A DNA stretch of 5,007 nucleotides from Akkermansia muciniphila (GTDB lineage: Bacteria > Verrucomicrobiota > Verrucomicrobiia > Verrucomicrobiales > Akkermansiaceae), in assembly GCA_943324575.2 (NCBI GenBank), contig CALPMD020000125.1, forward strand, positions 1 to 5,007. The letters are read 5' to 3'. The first letter of the stretch is position 1; each line of letters starts with the position of its first letter. The translations under genes were made by a program, and so were the position numbers. A model generated the notes under the pieces. That model saw only the letters and a program-made list of their open reading frames with translations. It was not told where the DNA came from and made no database searches. Positions 1-5,007 of this stretch are shown piece after piece.

Positions 1-26
1 CAATTTTTGCGGGTTCCGTTTTTGAC

Positions 27-55
27 GGCGGATTCAAGCGGCCAGCGCAATCGGG
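27..55 (+). repeat. Left terminal inverted repeat of the IS30-type element
   Basis: Read inward, this end begins GGCGGATTCAAG and continues to GCGCAATCGGG. It matches the reverse complement of 1071-1099 except at positions 31, 39 and 43. It covers the final six residues and the TGA stop (34-36) of the transposase, so the gene ends inside the repeat. Confidence 0.85.
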
Positions 56-1002
56 GGTGGCGCGGCGAAGATGTCATTTGGGGTGGCATAGTCGAGGCAT
101 TTTCTCGGACGTGAGTTCAGCTTGTCCTGGACCCGGGCCACCTCCTCATCGGTTAGCTTCGCGAAGCAGCTGCCCTTGGGGAAATACTGGCGGATGAGGC
201 CGTTGGTGTTCTCGTTGAGACCTCGTTCCCATGAATGATAGGGATGGGCGAAATAGGCGGCGGCCTCGAGCAAGTCGGCAAGCAGGGCGTGATGGGCGAA
301 CTCCTTGCCGTTGTCGTAGGTCATGGTGAGGACCTTCTCGCGATGCGGATGCATGGCGCTGAGAATCGCACCACCCACAGCGACAGCTTCCTTGCTGGCC
401 GCCAGCGCGATGAGGGTGTATCGGCTCACCCGCTCGACCATCGTGACCAACACCGGCCCGCCCGGACGTCCGATTACGGTGTCCATTTCCCAGTCTCCCA
501 AGCGGGACCGTTCGTCCACCACGCCGGGACGCTGGTCGATCATCACCTGATCCTTGAGTCTTCCACGCCGTTCGTTCCCGGAACCACGCTTGCGGTAGGA
601 TTTGCAACGATGCCGAAAATGACTGTGGAGCGTGCCTCCCGCTTGTTTGTCGCGGTAGATGTGCTGGTAGATCGTCTCGTGACTTACCTGTCCCAACGAG
701 TGCTTGGCGAGCCAGTCACTGATCTGCTCAGGGCTCCACTGTTCCTCGCGGATCTTGAGCTCAACGAGTTTCCAGAGCTCTGGATCAATGCGGCGTCCCT
801 TCCACTCCCTGGATTGGACGTGCTCCTGGGCCGCCACGAAACAGTAGCTCCCGGAAGTCATTCCGGCGCGGCGAAATTCGCGGCTCACCGTCGATGGGTG
901 CTTCCCAATGGCGGCGGCGATTTCTTTTTGGGACGCCCCGTTGCGCTTCATGGCTTCAAGGGTGTAACGTTGCTCTCGGGTCAGGCGGCTGTAGTGGTTC
1001 AT
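34..1002 (-). CDS. IS30-family DDE transposase
   Basis: This enzyme would cut and rejoin the ends of its own insertion sequence. From the chosen ATG at 1002 it is 322 residues. The start gives the usual family N-terminus, MNHYSRLTREQR; the longer in-frame start at 1044 adds 14 residues unlike the family. Residues about 22-42 form an N-terminal helix-turn-helix (SQKEIAAAIGKHPSTVSRE), and a second HTH-like segment lies near 90-116 (WSPEQISDWL to HETIYQHIY). The catalytic core shows the DDE triad: D174 in DWEMDTVIG, D230 in TYDNGKEF and E264 in NENTNGLIRQYFPKG, the last being a hallmark of IS30 enzymes. No frameshift or internal stop is present. No strong Shine-Dalgarno precedes the ATG, only a weak GAAAG. 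The C-terminus is encoded within the left inverted repeat. Confidence 0.96.
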   Translation of the reverse strand: MNHYSRLTREQRYTLEAMKRNGASQKEIAAAIGKHPSTVSREFRRAGMTSGSYCFVAAQEHVQSREWKGRRIDPELWKLVELKIREEQWSPEQISDWLAKHSLGQVSHETIYQHIYRDKQAGGTLHSHFRHRCKSYRKRGSGNERRGRLKDQVMIDQRPGVVDERSRLGDWEMDTVIGRPGGPVLVTMVERVSRYTLIALAASKEAVAVGGAILSAMHPHREKVLTMTYDNGKEFAHHALLADLLEAAAYFAHPYHSWERGLNENTNGLIRQYFPKGSCFAKLTDEEVARVQDKLNSRPRKCLDYATPNDIFAAPPPIALAA

Positions 1003-1070
1003 ATGGCTTTCGGTTCGGTTTGGCGATTGAACCAGAAGCCTCACACAGCCCCTGGCCCATTGCCAACCTT

Positions 1071-1099
1071 CCCGATTGCGCTAGCCACTTGAATTCGCC
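1071..1099 (-). repeat. Right terminal inverted repeat of the IS30-type element
   Basis: Read inward on the minus strand it begins GGCGAATTCAAG and continues to GCGCAATCGGG, matching the left repeat at 26 of 29 positions. It lies about 70 bases upstream of the transposase start. Read outward it contains TTGAAT (1089-1094), which could act as an outward -35 element. Confidence 0.85.
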
Positions 1100-1115
1100 C
1101 CTTGCTCTCTTTAAT
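1089..1115 (+). promoter_or_regulatory. Possible hybrid promoter spanning the IS right end
   Basis: TTGAAT at 1089-1094 lies inside the right inverted repeat and points outward, while TTTAAT at 1110-1115 lies in the flanking DNA. They match the sigma-70 consensus at 4/6 and 5/6 positions. The spacing of 15 bases is shorter than the preferred 17. It would transcribe towards the HAD gene that starts about 100 bases downstream. Outward -35 elements in IS ends are known to form such promoters, but here it is inference from sequence alone. Confidence 0.22.
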
Positions 1116-1167
1116 CGTGACGACGGAATGCGGCGTAAGCCTTCGGGGAAAAATTGTTAGATTTTCC

Positions 1168-1182
1168 TGACAACTCTTGTCA
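1168..1182. repeat. Perfect 6-bp palindrome with a 3-bp spacer upstream of the HAD gene
   Basis: TGACAA CTC TTGTCA is a perfect inverted repeat just before the AGGAG at 1191. It could be a small operator or a minor hairpin. Its left arm can also pair, with one G-U wobble, with TTGTTAG at 1154-1160, giving two mutually exclusive small hairpins in the RNA. There is no T-run, so it is not a terminator. Its role is unknown. Confidence 0.3.
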
Positions 1183-1190
1183 AACCGATC

Positions 1191-1195
1191 AGGAG
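1191..1195 (+). promoter_or_regulatory. Shine-Dalgarno AGGAG, ambiguous target start
   Basis: This AGGAG is 7 bases before an ATG at 1203 that opens an 18-codon frame ending at 1259, out of frame with the HAD gene. It is 20 bases before the HAD ATG at 1216, which is too far for normal use. It is the clearest Shine-Dalgarno sequence before any likely gene in the window. Confidence 0.4.
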
Positions 1196-1202
1196 CGTTT
1201 AG

Positions 1203-1259
1203 ATGTGCACCGCATATGGCAAAAATTGGCCCCTTCCCCCTGCCCACGACGGGCTATGA
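1203..1259 (+). other. Short 18-codon reading frame overlapping the HAD start
   Basis: ATG at 1203, 7 bases after AGGAG, opens a frame encoding MCTAYGKNWPLPPAHDGL and stopping at TGA 1257-1259, 44 bases inside the HAD gene. It could be a leader frame coupling translation to the HAD gene, a trace of a frameshift at the HAD N-terminus, or chance. I do not claim it as a protein-coding gene. Confidence 0.2.
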
Positions 1260-1833
1260 CGCAGTGATTTTTGATTGTGATGGCACGCTCGTTGACTCGA
1301 TGTCGTTGCACTTCGACGCGTGGTGCGAAGCGCTAGCAATCTACGGAGCGGGCGGAATTTTCAAAGAAGACGTGTTCTTCGCAATGGGCGGACGGCCGAC
1401 GATCGACATCGTGGTGGAGCTCAATGATGAATATGATCTCAAGCTCAATCCCATGGCGGTGGCCATGGCCAAGCGGGAATGTTTCCTCAAGCGTCTCCAC
1501 TTGGTCACCTTGATCGAAGAGGTGGCCGAGTTTGCAGAAAGCCTGCGCGGCAAGGTGCCGATGGCGATTGCGACCGGTGGCTCGCGGATGGTGATCGAAA
1601 AAACCCTACAGATCGTTGGCGTTTCCGACTGGTTTGATGAAGTGGTCACGGCAGATGACGTGGTCAACGGTAAGCCGGCTCCGGATATATTCCTCAAAGC
1701 GGCGCAATTGCTGGGGGTGGCCCCAGAGCGTTGCCTTGCGCTGGAAGATGCGCCCGCCGGAATTATTTCGGCGCGGACGGCGGGGATGCAGGTGATCTCA
1801 GTCCCTTCGCCGCTGGCGTCCAACCATGCCTAG
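1216..1833 (+). CDS. HAD-superfamily phosphatase / beta-phosphoglucomutase-like hydrolase (YqaB-like)
   Basis: This is a probable cytoplasmic, Mg-dependent sugar-phosphate phosphatase or phosphomutase that uses an aspartyl-phosphate intermediate. From the ATG at 1216 it is 205 residues. All four HAD motifs are visible: motif I FDCDGTLVDS with nucleophile D20 and acid/base D22, motif II MAIATGGS with T120, motif III K153 in NGKPAPDIF, and motif IV LALEDAPAG with E177-D178. Residues about 30-100 form a helical cap of the beta-phosphoglucomutase type. Overall layout resembles E. coli YqaB, a fructose-1-phosphate phosphatase, but the substrate cannot be read from sequence. The start is uncertain: an in-frame TTG at 1177 would add 13 residues but has no Shine-Dalgarno, and the only good one (AGGAG, 1191-1195) is 20 bases from the ATG and better placed for an out-of-frame ATG at 1203. 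The gene ends tail to tail with bioF. Confidence 0.88.
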   Translation: MAKIGPFPLPTTGYDAVIFDCDGTLVDSMSLHFDAWCEALAIYGAGGIFKEDVFFAMGGRPTIDIVVELNDEYDLKLNPMAVAMAKRECFLKRLHLVTLIEEVAEFAESLRGKVPMAIATGGSRMVIEKTLQIVGVSDWFDEVVTADDVVNGKPAPDIFLKAAQLLGVAPERCLALEDAPAGIISARTAGMQVISVPSPLASNHA

Positions 1834-1835
1834 GC
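1828..1835. other. Shared stop-codon palindrome GCCTAGGC between the HAD gene and bioF
   Basis: The TAG of the HAD gene (1831-1833) and the TAG of bioF (1830-1832 on the minus strand) overlap in a single CTAG inside an 8-bp palindrome. The two coding regions overlap by 4 bases, leaving no intergenic space. I see no hairpin plus T-run here, so any terminator must lie inside the opposing gene. Confidence 0.85.
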
Positions 1836-2984
1836 CGTCACGCCCTCGAGCGCGGTGGCCAGAAGATCCAAGGTTGTCGGGTCATGCGCGGCGGACAGGC
1901 TGATGCGCAGCCGGGCCGTTCCGCGTGGCACGGTCGGGTAGCGGATGGCTGGGACGAGAAATCCGGCATGCTCCAAGGCAGTCGCCGCAGCCAATGCGGC
2001 TTGATTGCTACCTAGCACGATAGGGACAATCGGCGTGCCGTGAGCGGCGAAGCGAGCGATGTTGGACTGGAGCTTGGCGCGCAGGTTTTTGCCAGTTTGC
2101 GAACGGATCAGCCCGAGCGAGGCGTGGGCGGCATGTGCCAGCGCCGGTGGCGGTGCGGTGGAATAGATGAAGGATCGGGCGCGGTTGGTGAGCAGGTCGA
2201 TCCAGTCTTGGGATGCGGCGAGATAGCCGCCTGATAGACCGGCCGCCTTGCTCAGGGTGCCCATTTGAAAGGTGATTCGATGCTGGAGATTTTCTTGCTC
2301 GGCCAGCCCCATACCATTTTCGCCCAGAACCCCAAAGCCGTGGGCTTCGTCGAGCAACAGCAGCGCGTCATAGGCTTCGGTGAGATCGACTATTTCGCGC
2401 AGTGGGCAGCAATCGCCATCCATGCTGAAGACCGATTCGGTAGCCACGAGAATACGCGCGGTCGGTGCTTTGGCCCGCGTCGTGAGCAGCAGGCGCTCGA
2501 GTTTTTCCAGATCGTTGTGGGGGAAAACGCGCAGGGTCGCGCCGGAAAGGCGGGCGGCATCGACCAGACAAGCGTGGGAAAGTTTGTCGAGAATGATAAA
2601 GTCAGATTTGCCCACCACTGCGGGAAGGGCGCCGAGCGCAGTGGCAAACCCCGAAGAGAAGGTCAGCGCGGCCTCGGTTTGCTTGGCCTCGGCGATAGCG
2701 ATTTCCAAGGTGCGATGGGGGGGCAGGGTGCCGCAGACGAGACGTGAGGCGGCCGCTCCTGCGCCGAAGCGCTGCACGCCCTCGATCATGGCGGCTTCGA
2801 TCTCCGGATGTCGTGCGAGGCCGAGGTAATCGTTCGATGCGAAGTTCCAGAGGCGGCGACCATCGCGGATCACCTCTACGCCCGTCGGCGAGTCGAGCGG
2901 GCGCTGGGCACGCAGTAAGCCCGCAGCGGCAAGCTGGCGCAGAGACTCGGCGGGGCTGGGCATCGGCGCGACAGGAGGTGCCAA
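1830..2984 (-). CDS. bioF: 8-amino-7-oxononanoate synthase (biotin biosynthesis)
   Basis: This PLP enzyme condenses pimeloyl-ACP (or pimeloyl-CoA) with L-alanine, releasing CO2, to make 8-amino-7-oxononanoate (KAPA), the first step of biotin ring assembly in the cytoplasm. The protein is 384 residues from TTG 2984, or 377 from the ATG at 2963, the usual family length. Key sequence: FASNDYLGLARHPE (48-61), H137 in LSHACLVDA for PLP stacking, E184-S185 in ATESVFSMDGD, D212 and H215 in LLDEAHGFG, and the Schiff-base lysine K246 in GTLSKAAG. The C-terminal YPTVPRGTARLRISLSAAH (349-367) is typical of BioF rather than of glycine C-acetyltransferase or other alpha-oxoamine synthases. The TTG directly follows the stop of the upstream carboxypeptidase gene, and neither start has a Shine-Dalgarno, so translational coupling is likely. 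No other bio gene is in view. The stop overlaps that of the convergent HAD gene. Confidence 0.94.
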   Translation of the reverse strand: MAPPVAPMPSPAESLRQLAAAGLLRAQRPLDSPTGVEVIRDGRRLWNFASNDYLGLARHPEIEAAMIEGVQRFGAGAAASRLVCGTLPPHRTLEIAIAEAKQTEAALTFSSGFATALGALPAVVGKSDFIILDKLSHACLVDAARLSGATLRVFPHNDLEKLERLLLTTRAKAPTARILVATESVFSMDGDCCPLREIVDLTEAYDALLLLDEAHGFGVLGENGMGLAEQENLQHRITFQMGTLSKAAGLSGGYLAASQDWIDLLTNRARSFIYSTAPPPALAHAAHASLGLIRSQTGKNLRAKLQSNIARFAAHGTPIVPIVLGSNQAALAAATALEHAGFLVPAIRYPTVPRGTARLRISLSAAHDPTTLDLLATALEGVTA

Positions 2985-3893
2985 TCAAATGTTGGAGGCA
3001 GGACGCTCGAGCGCCCAACCCAGCAACTTGGTGGCATCTTTCCAGACGTTGGGCGTGTTGGATTTCAAGACGACCACGATGACCGAGCGGCCATTGAGCG
3101 AACCGCTGGCCACCAAGCAGCGGCCGGCGGCATTGGTAGTGCCGGTTTTCAGACCGTCGCAATATGGAACCGACTTGAGAAGGTGGTTGGTGTTTACGAT
3201 CAGGCGTGTGTTGCCGTTATTGAACTTAAACTTGAAGGACTTGGTAGCCGTGATGGAGCGGATCAGCGGGCTGCGGTACGCGGCGCGGGCGGCGATCGCC
3301 ATGTCGCGTGCTGTCGAGTATTGGCCGGCCATCGGCAGACCGTTCGGGTTCGAGAACTTGGAATTCCGCATGCCCAAGGAGCTTGCCTTGCTATTCATCA
3401 GTGCGGCGAAAGACTCTTGGTTGCCGCCGACATCGCGAGCGAGGGCACGGGCCACGTCGTTGGCGCTTTTGACCATCAAGACCTTCAATAACTCGCGGCG
3501 CGGATAGATTTCGCCGGATTTAAGGTTGAGATTGGTCGGCTCGCAGGCTCCATCGACAGCTTGGATGGTCACGGGTTTATCAATGTTACCGGCGTCCAGA
3601 ACGCAGAGGGCGGTGATGATTTTTTGGGTGCTGGCGACCGCTCGCTGGGTGTCGGCATTTTTCGCAAAGAGCACTCGGCCGCTCACGACATCGATCACGA
3701 TCGCGCTCTCTGCGGCGACCGCAGGCGGACGATTCGCCGGAACTACTGCAGACGGGGCTCGTACTTTACCGGTCGCCGACGGTTGCATGACGGGTGTCGG
3801 GTTTCCGCCACAGGCGGTGATCAACGCGGCAGTGAATGCGAGTGCGGTGATTCGTACACAAGGGAAGCATGACATGCGGGAAATCATCTTCAT
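2985..3893 (-). CDS. D-alanyl-D-alanine carboxypeptidase-like lipoprotein (peptidase S11)
   Basis: This low-molecular-weight penicillin-binding protein probably trims the terminal D-Ala from peptidoglycan stem peptides outside the cytoplasmic membrane. From the ATG at 3893 it is 302 residues. The N-terminus is a lipoprotein signal, with hydrophobic stretch ITALAFTAALITAC and lipobox ITAC (Cys28), then a Pro/Ala-rich linker to about residue 60. The three active-site motifs are present in order: S88-T-Q-K91 (SxxK, nucleophile S88), S143-A-N145 (SxN) and K249-T-G251 in GLKTGTTNAAG. It ends soon after the catalytic domain, lacking the C-terminal beta domain and amphipathic anchor of E. coli PBP5 (about 400 residues), so membrane attachment would be through the N-terminal lipid. 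Four cysteines (97, 117, 245, 259) lie in the catalytic domain. A TTG one codon upstream and an ATG at 3875 are alternative starts; none has a clear Shine-Dalgarno. It sits between a small lipoprotein gene and bioF, same strand. Confidence 0.92.
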   Translation of the reverse strand: MKMISRMSCFPCVRITALAFTAALITACGGNPTPVMQPSATGKVRAPSAVVPANRPPAVAAESAIVIDVVSGRVLFAKNADTQRAVASTQKIITALCVLDAGNIDKPVTIQAVDGACEPTNLNLKSGEIYPRRELLKVLMVKSANDVARALARDVGGNQESFAALMNSKASSLGMRNSKFSNPNGLPMAGQYSTARDMAIAARAAYRSPLIRSITATKSFKFKFNNGNTRLIVNTNHLLKSVPYCDGLKTGTTNAAGRCLVASGSLNGRSVIVVVLKSNTPNVWKDATKLLGWALERPASNI

Positions 3894-3944
3894 CAAGGGC
3901 GTGGCATCAAGACAGGAATTTCGGATCTCGGTGGAATCTGCGAC

Positions 3945-4319
3945 TCAGGGGGCCTTGGGTGGCAGCAGGCTGCCATCCATTTCTCCGCCAGCTTGGGGCA
4001 GGGCCGACTCTTTAAAATCAACGGTGCCACCGGCTAAACTCAGTTGGATCAGGTGGCGATTCGCGTACGCCTGCGCGCGTTCTTGTCCGCTGGGCAGAGT
4101 CTTGAGATCCTTTTCGCGAACCTTCACGACTCTAACTGTGGGTGGCTGGACCTTGGCCGACAGCTTGGAAATTTGGGTCAGGGCGCTGGTCAGAGGGCTT
4201 TTTCCAGTCTGCTGATCCGAGACACAGGCGACCAAGCCGATGCTGGTGGCTAGCCCGAGAAGGTGAATCGGCCGCCGGATGATATTTATGGAAGGATTCA
4301 GAATATGAAAAGTTACCAC
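3945..4319 (-). CDS. Small putative lipoprotein of unknown function
   Basis: I do not recognise this 124-residue protein. Residues 15-32 look like a lipoprotein signal: basic RR at 15-16, a hydrophobic segment IHLLGLATSIGLVAC and lipobox LVAC with Cys32. The mature part has an S/T/K-rich stretch, a central VRVVKVREKDLKTL segment, then RAQAYANRHLIQLSLAGG, and ends in a proline-containing tail (LLPPKAP). No catalytic motif is visible. The start is a GTG with GAGG directly abutting it, too close for a normal ribosome-binding site, and no in-frame ATG exists before the signal peptide, so the true start is uncertain. It lies 51 bases after the glycosidase-like gene and 51 before the carboxypeptidase gene, all on one strand, which suggests a role in the envelope. 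The signal peptide and context make it more likely than not to be real. Confidence 0.68.
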   Translation of the reverse strand: MVTFHILNPSINIIRRPIHLLGLATSIGLVACVSDQQTGKSPLTSALTQISKLSAKVQPPTVRVVKVREKDLKTLPSGQERAQAYANRHLIQLSLAGGTVDFKESALPQAGGEMDGSLLPPKAP

Positions 4320-4370
4320 CCTCAGCGAAGCTGTCCAATCATCGTTTTGTGGCGTGACGAAACCTGTAAA

Positions 4371-5007
4371 TCAGCGTGGCAGGAGCACTAGGAAATTGCG
4401 CACCGGGCGATTCCACGGCGGCCGGATCAGAATGGGTCCGCCAGCGACGTTGCCCGAGACCCAGAGGTCGGAGGAGCGGCCGCCGTCGAGATTGAGCGCG
4501 TGGCGGACTGGCCATCCGGCGGGTTGAACGCTGGCAAGGGCTTGGCTGAGTGCATCCAAGCTGCATGGCGAACTGCAACCGATCCACCAATGCGTGCCGC
4601 CGTCCCACAAGATCACGGTGCGGGCGCTGACTTTGGTGGTTTCAAGGCCAGCGATGCTGTGGCTATTTTCAATCAACAAGGGGCCGGCTTGAATTAATTC
4701 GCGGACAGCGCCGCTGACATTGCCGCGGCGGGTGATGGCACTGCTTCCAAGAGCCGTTTCAAACCACAGGCCGCTGCCGAGCGATGAGGCGTTGTTCCAG
4801 GTACCCACCGGCTTTCCTGCACTGACGACGCGGCCGAGCGGTTGGCCTTCGGGGGTGAAAAACCCCGCGTTGACCGCTGCGAGCCCGCCGAATGCCTGAC
4901 CGGCGGCGGCCGAATCCGCAAATTGACTGGAGGGGCCCTTCGCCTGATCCGCGACCATCAGCCGGTGGCTGCGGGAATCGAAGGCGACCCCTTCAAACGT
5001 GATGCCC
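4371..5007 (-). CDS. Phosphodiester glycosidase-like protein (NAGPA domain), 5' end beyond the window
   Basis: The frame is open to the right edge; 211 residues are visible and the true start is outside. The ATG at 4958 is probably internal because the preceding codons (ending FEGVAFDSRSHRL) read as family-like sequence. Features of the NAGPA/phosphodiester glycosidase domain, counted from the edge: VNAGFFTPEG (45-54), PLGRVVSAGKPVG (56-68), a GPLLIE segment (108-113), SARTVILWDGGTHWWIGC (127-144) and the hallmark LNLDGGRSSDLWV (171-183), ending in RNFLVLLPR. Relatives include the human uncovering enzyme that removes GlcNAc from phosphodiesters and bacterial exopolysaccharide or cell-wall proteins; the bacterial substrate is usually unknown, so only the class is claimed. 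It would be the first gene seen of the minus-strand run, and envelope location is inferred from its neighbours. Confidence 0.85.
   Translation of the reverse strand, partial: GITFEGVAFDSRSHRLMVADQAKGPSSQFADSAAAGQAFGGLAAVNAGFFTPEGQPLGRVVSAGKPVGTWNNASSLGSGLWFETALGSSAITRRGNVSGAVRELIQAGPLLIENSHSIAGLETTKVSARTVILWDGGTHWWIGCSSPCSLDALSQALASVQPAGWPVRHALNLDGGRSSDLWVSGNVAGGPILIRPPWNRPVRNFLVLLPR

Larger units (their letters stand above)
27..1099 (-). mobile_element. IS30-family insertion sequence, apparently complete
   Basis: The element is about 1.07 kb and holds a single intact transposase gene on the minus strand. Its ends are 29-bp imperfect inverted repeats at 27-55 and 1071-1099, identical at 26 of 29 positions, and the left repeat overlaps the last codons and stop of the transposase. 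Size, single-gene organisation and the DDE transposase all fit the IS30 family. The exact tips are uncertain: homology extends to 27/1099, but if the true tips are 30 and 1096 the dinucleotide GC flanks both ends (28-29 and 1097-1098), which would fit the short 2-3 bp target duplications of this family. Such a short match could be chance. With intact ends and gene, the copy is probably functional or recently inserted. Confidence 0.85.

Noticed and set aside
1038..1066. Transposase promoter candidate, TTGGCA with a -10 of TGAGGC on the minus strand
   Set aside because: The -35 is fair and spacing is 17, but the -10 barely resembles the consensus.
235..1092. Plus-strand frame of 285 codons antisense to the transposase
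   Set aside because: It lies fully opposite a clear IS30 transposase, has no recognisable domain, and GC-rich coding DNA often leaves such open mirror frames.
1341..1823. Minus-strand frame of 160 codons inside the HAD gene
   Set aside because: It is antisense to a gene with all four HAD motifs, and its Ser/Thr/Ala/Arg-rich product looks like a mirror frame.
2265..2829. Plus-strand frames of 149-160 codons inside bioF
   Set aside because: They are opposite a full-length enzyme with all catalytic residues, and their sequence is low-information and arginine/serine/glycine rich.
3526..4215. Plus-strand frame of 229 codons across the carboxypeptidase 5' part and the small lipoprotein gene
   Set aside because: It is antisense to two better supported genes with signal peptides and motifs, and its translation shows no family features.
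4320..4370. Possible terminator hairpin after the glycosidase-like gene (GTTTCG ... CAAAAC on the minus strand)
   Set aside because: Only five of six pairs form, the loop is 8 bases and no T-run follows, so it is not a convincing terminator; read-through into the lipoprotein gene is more likely.
1..5007. CRISPR array, tRNA, rRNA, phage or defence genes
   Set aside because: I saw no regularly spaced repeats, no tRNA-like cloverleaf and no defence-type domains on either strand.

Overview
This is an ordinary bacterial chromosomal segment with moderately high G+C and a copy of an IS30-family insertion sequence at its left edge. No gene fixes the taxonomy. The genes include two predicted lipoproteins, most starts lack a Shine-Dalgarno sequence, and non-ATG starts (GTG, TTG) are available. 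This suits a didermic bacterium that relies little on Shine-Dalgarno sequences; Verrucomicrobiota or a related phylum is a low-confidence guess.

Layout. Positions 1-26 are flanking DNA with no visible feature. Positions 27-1099 hold an apparently complete IS30-type element: one DDE transposase on the minus strand, bounded by 29-bp imperfect inverted repeats that match at 26 positions. Positions 1100-1215 are a short intergenic stretch with a possible IS/host hybrid promoter, a perfect small palindrome and a well-placed AGGAG. A plus-strand HAD-family sugar-phosphate phosphatase/phosphoglucomutase-like gene follows and ends at 1833. It meets bioF tail to tail, and the two stop codons share one CTAG.

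From 1830 to the right edge all genes are on the minus strand. In transcription order they are a phosphodiester glycosidase-like (NAGPA-type) protein cut by the window edge, a small lipoprotein of unknown function, a lipid-anchored D-alanyl-D-alanine carboxypeptidase-like protein (peptidase S11), and bioF (8-amino-7-oxononanoate synthase). Gaps of 51, 51 and 0-21 bases suggest one transcript. The first three genes point to the cell envelope and peptidoglycan. bioF, the entry enzyme for biotin ring assembly, is the metabolic outlier and may be translationally coupled to the carboxypeptidase gene.

I found no strong evidence for a new biological system. The points most worth checking are the translation start of the HAD gene (its Shine-Dalgarno feeds an overlapping 18-codon frame), the possible IS-derived promoter in front of it, the dacA-like/bioF junction with its anti-Shine-Dalgarno-like octamer, and the unknown lipoprotein.
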